DNA of 64,000 nt from Kitasatospora humi (GTDB lineage: Bacteria > Actinomycetota > Actinomycetes > Streptomycetales > Streptomycetaceae), in the NCBI RefSeq assembly GCF_020907985.1, contig NZ_JAJJPA010000002.1, positions 1-64,000 of the forward strand, read 5' to 3'. The notes beneath the pieces are model-generated. The model was not told the DNA's origin. It worked only from the letters and a program-made list of their open reading frames with translations, and did no database searches. This document shows positions 17,625 through 26,627 of this stretch, piece by piece (positions within the stretch are counted from its first letter, which is position 1; each line of letters starts with the position of its first letter). Both the position numbers and the translations under genes were made by a program.

Positions 17625-17974
17625 CGCTCCTCCTGCTGCCTGGCGGGTGGCCGATCCGGTGCCGCGGCGTGTGCCGGACCGGCTGCCGGACCGGTGCCGA
17701 CCGCACCCGTGGGGGTCGGCAGGCGAACCCACAGGCGGCAGGGAGGGCGGTCACGGCTCCGACGACCGGAACCACCGGACGGGGCCCCGAGCCGTCGGCA
17801 CCCCCGAGGCGCCGCTCGAGCCGGGGCCGGGGCCCCGTCGGCCACTTCCGCAGATTATCGGGGCGGCGTCCGTTTCCTCGGAGCCACACCGACAGCGCAC
17901 CCTGTCGTCGGCGGGACCGGAGGGACCGGAGGGCACGAGTCGCCGAGACCGGACGGTGCCGCTTCGATGGTCGT
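17625..17974. other. intergenic region upstream of the antiporter
   Basis: 350 bases of very G/C-rich sequence between the divergent antiporter and the small protein gene. It should hold the leftward antiporter promoter. I see no consensus promoter, RNA gene or convincing open frame in it. Confidence 0.3.
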
Positions 17975-18226
17975 ATGGAAGCACATCCAGTTGATGCGTA
18001 TGCAGATGAGCTGCTCGGCCTGGCCCCCGGCCTGCCCCGAGCGGCGGCGGACGAGCTCCTGCGCCGCGTCTTCCGGCACGGAGTGGAGGAGGGCGCGAAG
18101 ACCGCGCTCGCCAATGTCGCGCAGCGGGAGAACGCCAAGGACGCCGAGAACCGCAGGCTCGCCGAGCGCCTGGTGGAGCTCGGTGAGGACCCGCTGTCGG
18201 TGACGCGGATCATGCGGGGACCCTAG
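17975..18226 (+). CDS. small hypothetical protein, helical and charged
   Basis: 83 residues starting MEAHPVDAYADELLGLAPGL. It is predicted mostly helical, rich in Ala, Leu, Glu and Arg, without membrane segment or signal peptide. The last part reads ENRRLAERLVELGEDPLSV. Codon use is typical of the genome, which supports translation. The start is uncertain because no good ribosome site precedes the ATG. No family was recognised. It stands alone between the antiporter and the duplicated membrane protein. Confidence 0.5.
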   Translation: MEAHPVDAYADELLGLAPGLPRAAADELLRRVFRHGVEEGAKTALANVAQRENAKDAENRRLAERLVELGEDPLSVTRIMRGP

Positions 18227-18560
18227 CCGTCGGGCGTGCCGTCCGGGCAGCCCGCGCCGGCGGCCGCCAGGTCACCCGGGTCGGGTTACGCCGCGTCACC
18301 TGTCGGCGTCCTCCGAGTTGCCGCTCGGTCAGGCCCGTGTGGTGATTGCTGACGGAAGGGAATCGAGCCGATGGCAGCCCGGCCGAACGGGGTTCGGCGG
18401 CTGGGCACCGGCTCGAAGCCTGTCCGGTGATCACGTACGCGCTCACTCGGGGCCCTTCGGCCGACCGCGGCGTCCCTGGGCGCAGGGCATCGGCCTGCCG
18501 CACCGGCCGGCAGCCGAGCAGGTCTCAGGTGCCGCACAGGCAGCCGGTTGGAGGACGAGG
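18227..18560. other. intergenic region before the duplicated membrane protein
   Basis: 334 bases with no supported gene, RNA or clear promoter. Open frames crossing it lack a ribosome site and family similarity. Confidence 0.3.
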
Positions 18561-20630
18561 ATGGCGGGACCACAGGCCACGGGTGCCACGGCCGCGGGTG
18601 CCACGGCTGCGGGCGGGCGCGGCGGCGTAGCGAAGATCGTCGTCGCACTGGGGCTGGTGCTCGTCGCACAGGCCCTGTTCGTGCTGTGCCTGGTCAGCGC
18701 CCAGCAGTTGCTCCAGCCGCGGGACATGCCGTTCGGCGTGGCGGGGCCGCCCTCGCCCGTGGTCGCCGAGGTGGCGTCGAGGACCGGGCTGAACCTGACG
18801 GCCTATCCGAACCCGTCGGCCGTGATGACCGCGGCCGAACGGGGCGAGCTGTACGGCGCGTACCTCAGCGACGGTTCGTCCGACACGTTGATCGTGGTCC
18901 CCGCGAAGAGCTTCTTCGGCCAGACCGAGCTGGAGCCGGCGTTCCTGGAAGCCGCGCACAGACTGGACCGGCCGGTCACGGTGCAGGCGGTCAAGCCGCT
19001 CGCGTCCAGTGACCCGGTCGGCGCAGTGACATCGCTGTTGCTGCTGCCGCTGCTGATCGGCGGGTACCTGGCTGCCGTGCTGGTCTACAAGGCGGCCCAC
19101 GGCACCGCCGCCGCACCGTGGCGCGCGGCCATCCTGATCGGATACGCCCTGGTGGGCGCGGTGCTGACCGACCTGATCGTCGGCCTGGGGATCGGCGCGT
19201 ACGCCAGTGCCCACTTCTGGCCGCTGTTGCCGTGTTTCTGGCTCATCACCTCGGCGGTGGCGCTGGCCGCCGCCGCGGCGCAGGCCCTGGTGGGCAAGCT
19301 GGGCACGCTGCTCGTGGCGGTGCTCTTCATCGTCGTCGGCGGTCCACCCGCCGGGGGGCTGGGCACCTACCTGCTGCCGGTCTACTGGCGCAACATCGGC
19401 GTGGTCCTGCCGCCGCAGAACGCCGTCACCCTGATCAACCACGTGCTCTACTTCGGTGGCAACGACATCACCACCCCGATCGTCGTCCTGCTCCTCTACG
19501 CCGCCGCCGGAACGGCCGTCATCGCCTGGTTCGGTCGCATCCGCCCGGCTAGGGCGGCCACTCGGACGGGCGGCCCGGAGACCGAGGCAACCTCGCCGGG
19601 GGCTCCCGCGGCGAAGCCGCCCGGCCGCCGACGGGCTATGGTCGGGATGCTCGCGGCGCTGGGTGTCTGCGCCGTCATGCAATGCCTGTTCGCGACCACT
19701 TACATGACCGCCGAGCACGCCCCCAAGGCCTCTGACATGCCGTTCGGCGCGGTCGGATCCTCGCCCGTGCTGGCCGCGGCCGAGAAGAGCATCTCCCTGA
19801 AGGTCACTCAGTACCCCGACGAGGCCGCGGTCAAGGCCGCCATCGACCAAGCCCGGATCTTCGGCGGGCTCGTCTCCTCGGACGGCTCGAACACCCTGAT
19901 CGTGGCGCCGTCCATGAGCGACCTGGCGCCGCTCGACCTCGCGGTGCGGTTCGAGGACGCGGCCAGGACCACCGGCCAGAGCCTGGCGGTGCAGCAGTAC
20001 GCCCCGCTCCCGCTGGCGGCGAAGGACCCGTTCGGCCTGGTCCAGGGCCTCATGCTGATCCCCATGCTCATCGGCGGCTACATGAGCGCGACCCTGCTCA
20101 TGGCGGCCACCGGTAGGGCGGCGGGCCGCTGGCGCGCCGCCCAGCTCGCCGGATTCGCCGTCGTGAGCGGCCTGGTCGTCGACCTGATCGTCTGCTACGG
20201 GCTGCAGGGGTTCCCCAGCAGCCGGTTCTGGATCACCTGGCCCATCTGCTCGCTGATCGTCGCCGTGGTCGCCTTCGTCGCCGCGGTCCTGCAGAAGCTG
20301 CTCGGGCCCGTCGGAACGCTGGTGACGGTCGTCGCGATCATCCTGTTCGGCAACCCCTCCTCCGGCGGCGCGAACGGAGTGCCCTACCTACCCGCGTTCT
20401 GGCGCGACATCGGTCCCTACCTGCCGCCGCGCAACGGCTACATCCTGCTGCACCAGACGATCTACTTCAACGGCCACGGCGTCAGCGAGGCCCTGACCAA
20501 TCTGCTCATCTACCTGGGCGCCGCCGCGGCCGTGCTCATCGTGCTCGACCTGCGCAGCTCCGAGGCCCCGGTGCCCGTCGACGCCACCGAGGCCGCCGCC
20601 ATGACCGCCCCGATCGGAGCCACGGCGTGA
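18561..20630 (+). CDS. large membrane protein with two tandem homologous halves
   Basis: 689 residues, built from two similar units. Each begins with one membrane helix (residues about 25-50 and 358-378), followed by an extracytoplasmic region opening DMPFGV or DMPFGA. That region contains a conserved S/DTLIV or NTLIV strand, and about five membrane helices follow (LPLLIGGYLAAVL and IPMLIGGYMSATL correspond). This layout resembles ABC-2/YhgE-Pip type export membrane proteins that lack an ATPase, but I cannot assign a transported substrate. A GAGG-type site precedes ATG 18561. It stands upstream of the GH15 gene, with 82 bases between stop and start. Confidence 0.75.
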   Translation: MAGPQATGATAAGATAAGGRGGVAKIVVALGLVLVAQALFVLCLVSAQQLLQPRDMPFGVAGPPSPVVAEVASRTGLNLTAYPNPSAVMTAAERGELYGAYLSDGSSDTLIVVPAKSFFGQTELEPAFLEAAHRLDRPVTVQAVKPLASSDPVGAVTSLLLLPLLIGGYLAAVLVYKAAHGTAAAPWRAAILIGYALVGAVLTDLIVGLGIGAYASAHFWPLLPCFWLITSAVALAAAAAQALVGKLGTLLVAVLFIVVGGPPAGGLGTYLLPVYWRNIGVVLPPQNAVTLINHVLYFGGNDITTPIVVLLLYAAAGTAVIAWFGRIRPARAATRTGGPETEATSPGAPAAKPPGRRRAMVGMLAALGVCAVMQCLFATTYMTAEHAPKASDMPFGAVGSSPVLAAAEKSISLKVTQYPDEAAVKAAIDQARIFGGLVSSDGSNTLIVAPSMSDLAPLDLAVRFEDAARTTGQSLAVQQYAPLPLAAKDPFGLVQGLMLIPMLIGGYMSATLLMAATGRAAGRWRAAQLAGFAVVSGLVVDLIVCYGLQGFPSSRFWITWPICSLIVAVVAFVAAVLQKLLGPVGTLVTVVAIILFGNPSSGGANGVPYLPAFWRDIGPYLPPRNGYILLHQTIYFNGHGVSEALTNLLIYLGAAAAVLIVLDLRSSEAPVPVDATEAAAMTAPIGATA

Positions 20631-20712
20631 GTGCCGCCGACTTCTGCCATATGAGGACAATCACGGCAAAATGGAATCGCTGCGGCAAGGAACCCGAGAC
20701 ATCGGAGTGCTC

Positions 20713-22533
20713 ATGGACCGCTACCCGCCCATCGCCGATCACGGACTGGTGGGGGACCTGCAGACCGCCGCGCTGATCTCCTCACAAGGCGTCGTGGACT
20801 GGTTCGCCGCCCCGCGGTTCGACTCGCCGAGCATCTTCGCCGCCCTCCTGGACCACGACCGGGGCGGGTACTTCCGGCTCGCCCCGGTGGAGCACGAGCC
20901 GACCTGCCGTCAGCTGTACTACCCGGACAGCGCCGTGCTGGTCACGAGGTTCATGTCCGAGGACGGCGTGGGCGAAGTCGTCGACTGGATGCCACCGGAC
21001 ACCGGCAACCGGGTGACCGACCGGCACACCCTGATCCGAGCGGTCCGCGCGGTGCGCGGCACCGTCCGGTTCACGCTCGACTGCCGGCCGCGCTTCGACT
21101 ACGGCCGGTCCGACCACCAGGTGAGCGTCGACGGCCAGGACGCCGTCTTCCGCGCGCCCGGGGCGGCCCTGCACCTGCGCGCGCTGTTCCCGCTGCACCG
21201 GCACGAGCGGGACGTCCGCGGCACGGTCACGCTCAGCGCCGGCGAGGCCTCGGGCGTCGTCATGACGTCCTGCGGCCCCGACGGCGAGGCCCCGCCGCCG
21301 CCCTCGGTCGGCTGGATCACCGAGCAGCTGTGGGCGGCCGTCGACTACTGGCAGACCTGGGTGCGCCAGTCGAACTACCAGGGACGCTGGCCGGACGCGG
21401 TCTACCGGTCCGCCATCACCCTCAAGCTGCTCACCTACGCCCCGACCGGTGCGCTGGTCGCGGCGGCCACCATGGGCCTGCCGGAGCAGGTCGGTGGTGA
21501 ACGCAACTGGGACTACCGATTCACCTGGGTGCGCGACGCTTCCCTCTCGGTGCGCGCGCTGCTGGACCTCGGCTTCACCGATGAGGCCGAGGCGTACACC
21601 CGCTGGCTCGGCGAGCGGCTGATCGAGCGGCTCGACCTGCCGGGCGAGCGGCTGCAGATCATGTACCGGATCGACGGGGACCCGCAGCTGTCCGAGGAGA
21701 TCCTCGAGCACCTCGAGGGGTACCGCGGGTCCGCCCCGGTGCGGGCCGGCAACGCCGCCATGGACCAACTCCAGCTCGACATCTACGGCGAGGCCCTCTA
21801 CGCCCTCGCCGAGGGACGCAAGGACGGCGTCCAGCCGGGCTACCAGGTCTGGATGGCGGCGGCGCGCACCCTCGACTGGTTCGCGGACAACTGGGACCGC
21901 CCGGACGAAGGGATCTGGGAGACCCGGGGCGGCCGCAAGGACTTCACCTTCAGCCGGGTGATGACCTGGGCCGCCTTCGACCGCGGGATGCACCTGGCCC
22001 AGGAGTTCAGCAGGCCCGCCGACATGGTCCGGTGGCGCGGCGTGCGGGACGCCGTGCTGCACCAGATCATGGAGCGCGGCTGGAGCGAGCAGGAGAAGGC
22101 CCTCGTCCAGCACTACGACGGTGACGTCCTGGACGCGTCGCTGCTGCTCGTCCCACGCGTGGGGCTGCTGGCGCCGAAGGAGCCGGCGTGGCTGTCCACG
22201 CTTGACGCGATGGACCGCAAGCTGGTGTCCGACAGTCTCGTCTACCGCTACGATCCGGCCGCGTCGCCGGACGGCCTGCGCGGCTCCGAGGGCACGTTCA
22301 GCCTCTGCACCTTCCTCTACGTCGACGCGCTCGCCCGGGCCGGCCGGCTGCGGCAGGCCCGCTACGCCTTCGAGAAGATGCTCACCTACGCCAACCACGT
22401 GGGTCTGTTCGCCGAGGAGATCGGCCCGTCCGGTGAGCAACTGGGCAACTTCCCACAGGCGTTCACCCACCTCTCGCTCATCATGGCAGCCGGGTCGCTC
22501 GACGAGGCCCTGGACCGCGCCAACCGGCGCTGA
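20713..22533 (+). CDS. glycoside hydrolase family 15 (trehalase/glucoamylase-like)
   Basis: 606-residue cytoplasmic GH15 enzyme of the actinobacterial trehalase/glucan-hydrolase type. It hydrolyses alpha-glucosidic bonds and releases glucose. Signatures are DHGLVGDLQTAALIS at the N-terminus, NWDYRFTWVRDASLSVRALL, GIWETRGGRKDFTFSRVMTW (general acid region) and EEIGPSGEQLGNFPQAFTHL (general base region). ATG 20713 has GGAG five bases upstream; an ATG at 20671 would add 14 residues but has no ribosome site. It starts the group GH15, cyclase-family hydrolase, GMC oxidoreductase, G6PDH, all on the same strand. Confidence 0.9.
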   Translation: MDRYPPIADHGLVGDLQTAALISSQGVVDWFAAPRFDSPSIFAALLDHDRGGYFRLAPVEHEPTCRQLYYPDSAVLVTRFMSEDGVGEVVDWMPPDTGNRVTDRHTLIRAVRAVRGTVRFTLDCRPRFDYGRSDHQVSVDGQDAVFRAPGAALHLRALFPLHRHERDVRGTVTLSAGEASGVVMTSCGPDGEAPPPPSVGWITEQLWAAVDYWQTWVRQSNYQGRWPDAVYRSAITLKLLTYAPTGALVAAATMGLPEQVGGERNWDYRFTWVRDASLSVRALLDLGFTDEAEAYTRWLGERLIERLDLPGERLQIMYRIDGDPQLSEEILEHLEGYRGSAPVRAGNAAMDQLQLDIYGEALYALAEGRKDGVQPGYQVWMAAARTLDWFADNWDRPDEGIWETRGGRKDFTFSRVMTWAAFDRGMHLAQEFSRPADMVRWRGVRDAVLHQIMERGWSEQEKALVQHYDGDVLDASLLLVPRVGLLAPKEPAWLSTLDAMDRKLVSDSLVYRYDPAASPDGLRGSEGTFSLCTFLYVDALARAGRLRQARYAFEKMLTYANHVGLFAEEIGPSGEQLGNFPQAFTHLSLIMAAGSLDEALDRANRR

Positions 22534-22550
22534 CCGCAGGGGGAGCGCGG

Positions 22551-23513
22551 ATGGACGGCGGCGTGCACAGGACCCCGGAGGGCGCCGGGGCGGCGCGCCT
22601 CGGCCGGGCCGCGTTCGACGACCTGTACCGGCGGGTCGTCGCCGCCGCCCCCGCCGTGGCCCGTCCGCGCGGCGCCCTGGAGACGATCACGCCGGCGCGC
22701 GTCCTCGCGGCCGCACGCGAGGTGCGGACGGGTCGTCACGTGAGCCTGGCGGCCCCCGTGACGACGGGCGCGCGGCCGGACAACCCGGAACCCGCCCGCC
22801 ACCCGATGACCGGGGCGGTGGCCGGACGGCTGGAGGGTCGGGGGCTGGAGTTCGCCCGGGACCGGATCGAGATGAACGTGCACGGCGACGCCGACAGCCA
22901 CCTCGACGCGCTGTGCCACGTCGTCTACGAGGGCACGCTGTACGGCGGCGTCCCCGCGACCACCCTGACCGACGAGGGAGCCGAGGCGCTCTCCGTCGGC
23001 CTGGCGGCCGAGACAGGAATCGTGGGCCGGGGGGTGCTGCTGGACATCCCCGGGCTGCGCGGCGTGCCGTGGCTGGAGCCGGGCGAGCACGTGACCGCCC
23101 AGGAGCTGCTGGCCGCCGAGGAGGCCCAGGGGGTGCGGTTCGGGGAGGGCGACCTGCTCTTCGTCCGCCTCGGCCACCGGCGGCGGCGCCGCGAGCTCGG
23201 GCCGTGGGACGCGGCCGCCGACCGCGCCGGCCTGCACCCCGGGGTCGTGGAACTGCTGGCCGAGCGGCGGGTCGCGGTGCTCGGCAGCGACAGCAACAAC
23301 GACTGCGCGCCCAGCCTGGTGGACGGGGTCGCCTTCCCGGTCCATGTGCTCGCCATCCACGCACTGGGGGTGCACCTGCTCGACTACCTGCAGTTCGAGG
23401 ACCTGCTGCCGCTCTGTGCCGGAACGGGTCACTGGTCCTTCCTCTGCGTGGTCGCCCCGCTGCGGCTGGCCGGCGGTACGGGCTCCCCGGTCAGCCCGGT
23501 CGCCGTCCTGTGA
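22551..23513 (+). CDS. cyclase family protein (metal-dependent hydrolase)
   Basis: 320-residue member of the cyclase/kynurenine-formamidase-like family. The metal-binding HxDxxxH motif is present as SHLDALCH (about residues 122-129). Further family segments are RGVLLDIPGLRG, GDLLFVRLGH and VLGSDSNNDCAPS. Members hydrolyse amides or lactone-like rings. It begins 17 bases after the GH15 stop with a GGGGAG site. Given its neighbours, opening of a sugar lactone is conceivable, but this is inference; kynurenine formamidase is not suggested by the context. Confidence 0.85.
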   Translation: MDGGVHRTPEGAGAARLGRAAFDDLYRRVVAAAPAVARPRGALETITPARVLAAAREVRTGRHVSLAAPVTTGARPDNPEPARHPMTGAVAGRLEGRGLEFARDRIEMNVHGDADSHLDALCHVVYEGTLYGGVPATTLTDEGAEALSVGLAAETGIVGRGVLLDIPGLRGVPWLEPGEHVTAQELLAAEEAQGVRFGEGDLLFVRLGHRRRRRELGPWDAAADRAGLHPGVVELLAERRVAVLGSDSNNDCAPSLVDGVAFPVHVLAIHALGVHLLDYLQFEDLLPLCAGTGHWSFLCVVAPLRLAGGTGSPVSPVAVL

Positions 23514-23522
23514 CGTCCGCCC

Positions 23523-23560
23523 GGATGCCCGGATGCCCGGATGCCCGGATGCCCGGGTGC
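23523..23560. repeat. 8-bp tandem repeat
   Basis: Four perfect copies of GGATGCCC (23523-23554) and a degenerate fifth lie in the gap between the cyclase-family gene and the GMC oxidoreductase. It is probably a slippage-prone microsatellite-like element. Confidence 0.8.
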
Positions 23561-23650
23561 GCTCGCGGTCCCGCGGCCGCCGCCCTAACGTCGTAGGAGG
23601 TGGCCCGGCCCGGCCCCCGGGCGGTCAGCGGCCCTGGAAATGGAGTCCCC

Positions 23651-25231
23651 GTGGCTGACAACCAGCACTACGACGTCATCGTGATCGGCACCGGAGCGGG
23701 CGGCGGCACGCTCGCCCACCGGCTCGCTCCGACCGGCAAGCGGATCCTGATCCTCGAACGCGGCGGCTACCTGCCGCGCGAACGGGACAACTGGGACTCG
23801 ACCGCCGTCTTCGTCAAGGCCAAGTACCGGGCGCCTGAGTACTGGTACGACAAGGACGGCAATGCGTTCCCGCCGGAGGTCAACTACTACGTCGGCGGGA
23901 ACACCAAGTTCTACGGCGCCGCCCTGTTCCGGTTGCGCCCTGAGGACTTCGGCGAGGTGCGCCACCACGACGGGATCTCACCCGCCTGGCCGATCCGGTA
24001 CGAGGACCTGGAGCCGTACTACACCCAGGCGGAGCACCTCTACCTGGTCCACGGCAGGCACGGCGAGGACCCCACCGAGGGTCCGGCGAGCGCGCAGTAC
24101 GCCTATCCCCCGGTCGAGCACGAGCCGCGCATCCAGCAGCTCAGCGACGACCTCGAGAAGCAGGGCCTGCACCCGTTCCACCTGCCGATCGGCGTCGACC
24201 TGACCCAGGACGCCACCGGCCGGGCGACCCACGACAGCGTCTGCATCCGCTGCGACCGGGTCGACGGATTCCCGTGTCTGGTCGGCGCGAAGTCGGACTC
24301 GCAGGTCCTCTGCGTGGATCCGGCGCTGCGGCACGACAACGTCACGATGATCACCAACGCGGACGTGCGGCGGCTGGAGACGGACCCCACCGGCCGGACC
24401 GTCACCGGCGTGGTCGCCCGGCTCGGCGACGGCACCACCGAGACCTTCTCCGGCGACATCGTCGTAGTGGCCTGCGGTGCGGTGAACTCCGCGGTCCTGC
24501 TGCTGCGTTCGGCCAATGACAAGCACCCCGCAGGTCTGGCCAACAGCTCCGACGTGGTCGGGCGCCACTACATGCGCCACAACAACCTGGCGCTGATGGC
24601 GGTCTCCAAGGAGCCCAACCCCACCGCCTTCCAGAAGACGCTCGCCCTCAACGACTGGTACTTCGCCGGGGCCGACTGGGAGTTCCCGATGGGCGGCATC
24701 CAGATGCTGGGCAAGTCCGACGCCGACCAGATCCACGGCGAGGCGCCCCGCTGGGCCGGCGTCGTCACTCCGGACATGCCCTTCGAGGTGCTCGCGCACC
24801 ATGCCGTCGACTTCTGGCTGTGCGGCGAGGACCTGCCGCAGAAGACCAACCGCGTGGTGCTCGACAAGGACGACGACATCCACCTCAGCCTGGACGAGAA
24901 GAACAACGTCACCGGGCTGAAGCGGCTGCGCCACAAGCTCCAGAGCATGCTGGGAAAGCTGGGCATGCACGAGCACCACCTGCTCGACCACAGCATCTAC
25001 CTGCACAAGGGCATGCCCATCGGCGCGACCGCCCACCAGGCCGGCACCGTGCGGTTCGGCACCGACCCGGCCACCTCCGCCCTGGACGTCCACTGCAAGG
25101 CCCACGACCTGGACAACCTCTACGTCGTGGACACGAGTTTCTTCCCGAGCATCGGCGCGGTGAACCCGTCCCTGACGGCCATCGCCAACGCGCTGCGGGT
25201 CGGCGACCACATCGCCGACCGAATGCGGTGA
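23651..25231 (+). CDS. GMC family FAD-dependent oxidoreductase
   Basis: 526 residues starting VADNQHYDVIVIGTGAGGGT, with the FAD dinucleotide-binding GTGAGGGT motif at about residues 14-21. The flavin region continues with ERGGYLPRE and YYVGGNTKFYGAALFRL. The C-terminal substrate domain reads HKGMPIGATAHQAGTVRFG and VDTSFFPSIGAVNPSLTAIA, placing the expected His/Asn catalytic pair. Members oxidise alcohols and sugars such as glucose, pyranoses, choline or sterols. There is no signal peptide, so it acts in the cytoplasm or is exported by other means. GTG 23651 has GGAG five bases before it. The gene lies 16 bases upstream of the G6PDH gene. Confidence 0.9.
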   Translation: MADNQHYDVIVIGTGAGGGTLAHRLAPTGKRILILERGGYLPRERDNWDSTAVFVKAKYRAPEYWYDKDGNAFPPEVNYYVGGNTKFYGAALFRLRPEDFGEVRHHDGISPAWPIRYEDLEPYYTQAEHLYLVHGRHGEDPTEGPASAQYAYPPVEHEPRIQQLSDDLEKQGLHPFHLPIGVDLTQDATGRATHDSVCIRCDRVDGFPCLVGAKSDSQVLCVDPALRHDNVTMITNADVRRLETDPTGRTVTGVVARLGDGTTETFSGDIVVVACGAVNSAVLLLRSANDKHPAGLANSSDVVGRHYMRHNNLALMAVSKEPNPTAFQKTLALNDWYFAGADWEFPMGGIQMLGKSDADQIHGEAPRWAGVVTPDMPFEVLAHHAVDFWLCGEDLPQKTNRVVLDKDDDIHLSLDEKNNVTGLKRLRHKLQSMLGKLGMHEHHLLDHSIYLHKGMPIGATAHQAGTVRFGTDPATSALDVHCKAHDLDNLYVVDTSFFPSIGAVNPSLTAIANALRVGDHIADRMR

Positions 25232-25247
25232 GCAGGAGGACCGAGAG

Positions 25248-26621
25248 ATGGCAGCACAATCGATGGACGCACTGGTCATCTTCGGCGCGACCGGGGACCT
25301 GGCCAAGCTGGAGACGTTCCCCGCGCTGGTGGGCCTGGCCGACCGCGGTGTGCTCGACGTGCCCGTCGTCGGCGTGGCCAAGAGCGGCTGGGGGCTGGAC
25401 CAGTTCCGCAACTACGCCGAGGCGTCGCTGAAGCTGAACGGCATGGACCCGACCACGCCGGCGGCGCGGAAGATGCTCGGTCTGCTCCGGTACGTGGACG
25501 GCGACCTGGGCGACGACGCCACCTACCAGGCGATGTCCCGCGAGATGGGCGAGGGCACCCGGGCTCTGTTCTACCTGGAGGTCCCGCCGCCGCTGTTCGG
25601 CCGGATCGCCAAGGGGATCTCCGACGCCGGCCGGGCCAAGGGCGCCCGGGTCATGGTCGAGAAGCCCTTCGGCGCCGACCTGCGCAGTGCGGGCGAGCTC
25701 AACGCGACCATGCACGAGTACTTCCCGGAGGACGCCATCTACCGGGTGGACCACTGGCTCGGGCTCGATCCCGTGGGGAACGTGCTCTTCGCGCGGTTCG
25801 CCAACTCGATCATCGAGCCGCTGTTGAACCGGACGCACGTCCGCAGCATCCAGATCACCATGGCCGAGGCGTTCGACGTCTCCGACCGGGGCCGGTTCTA
25901 CGACCGCACCGGCGCGGTCCGCGACGTCATCCAGAACCACATGCTCCAGGTCCTCGCCACGGTGCTGGCCGAGCCGCCGTCAGGGGAGGGTCTGGACTCG
26001 TGGCGCGACGCCAAGGCCAACGTGGTGGCCTCACTGCGTCCGCTCACCCCCGAGCACATCGTGCGCGGCCAGTACGACGGGTACCTCGACGTGGACGGCG
26101 TCACCCCGGGATCGACGACCGAGACCTTCGCGGCCGTCCGGCTCGCCGCGGACTCCTGGCGCTGGGCCGATGTGCCGATCCTCATCCGCGCCGGCAAGTG
26201 CATGCCGGTGACCGCGACCGAGGTGAACATCCAGTTCCGCAGCGCGCCCCACGACGTCTTCGGGCTCCGGCCGACTCCGGCCGCGAACTGCCTGCGGTTC
26301 CGGATCTGGCCGGAGACCCAGGTGACCCTGACGCTGGCGGGCAAGCAGCCCGGCGGCGGCTGGCAGGCCAAGCACGAGGAACTCACCTTCAGCGAAGTCC
26401 CCGGATCGGACATGCGCCCGTACGACCGCCTCATCGGTGCGGCGCTGGACGGTGACCGCTGGCTCTTCGCCCGGCAGGACACGGTCGAGGCCGCCTGGCG
26501 GATCGTCGACCCCATCCTCGGCGACGTCGTGCCCACCCACCCCTACGCCAAGGGCAGTTGGGGCCCCAAGGAGGCCGACGCCCTGCTCCCCGAGGGCGAC
26601 CTCTGGCACGACCCGGCCTGA
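25248..26621 (+). CDS. zwf: glucose-6-phosphate dehydrogenase
   Basis: 457-residue G6PDH family enzyme that oxidises glucose 6-phosphate to 6-phosphogluconolactone with NAD(P)+. The coenzyme motif is FGATGDLAKLETFPAL. The substrate-binding region reads AIYRVDHWLGLDPVGNVL, where the classical RIDHYLGKE signature is changed: Asp and His are kept but K-E becomes L-D. VEKPFGADL, GRFYDRTGAVRDVIQNH and RAGKCM are present. It is shorter than the usual 480-510 residues, so it is probably a divergent paralog rather than the housekeeping copy. An AGGAGGA ribosome site precedes ATG 25248. Confidence 0.88.
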   Translation: MAAQSMDALVIFGATGDLAKLETFPALVGLADRGVLDVPVVGVAKSGWGLDQFRNYAEASLKLNGMDPTTPAARKMLGLLRYVDGDLGDDATYQAMSREMGEGTRALFYLEVPPPLFGRIAKGISDAGRAKGARVMVEKPFGADLRSAGELNATMHEYFPEDAIYRVDHWLGLDPVGNVLFARFANSIIEPLLNRTHVRSIQITMAEAFDVSDRGRFYDRTGAVRDVIQNHMLQVLATVLAEPPSGEGLDSWRDAKANVVASLRPLTPEHIVRGQYDGYLDVDGVTPGSTTETFAAVRLAADSWRWADVPILIRAGKCMPVTATEVNIQFRSAPHDVFGLRPTPAANCLRFRIWPETQVTLTLAGKQPGGGWQAKHEELTFSEVPGSDMRPYDRLIGAALDGDRWLFARQDTVEAAWRIVDPILGDVVPTHPYAKGSWGPKEADALLPEGDLWHDPA

Positions 26622-26627
26622 TCCGGG

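Noticed and set aside
23523..23560. Possible CRISPR array
   Set aside because: The units are 8 bases with no spacers and no cas genes are present.
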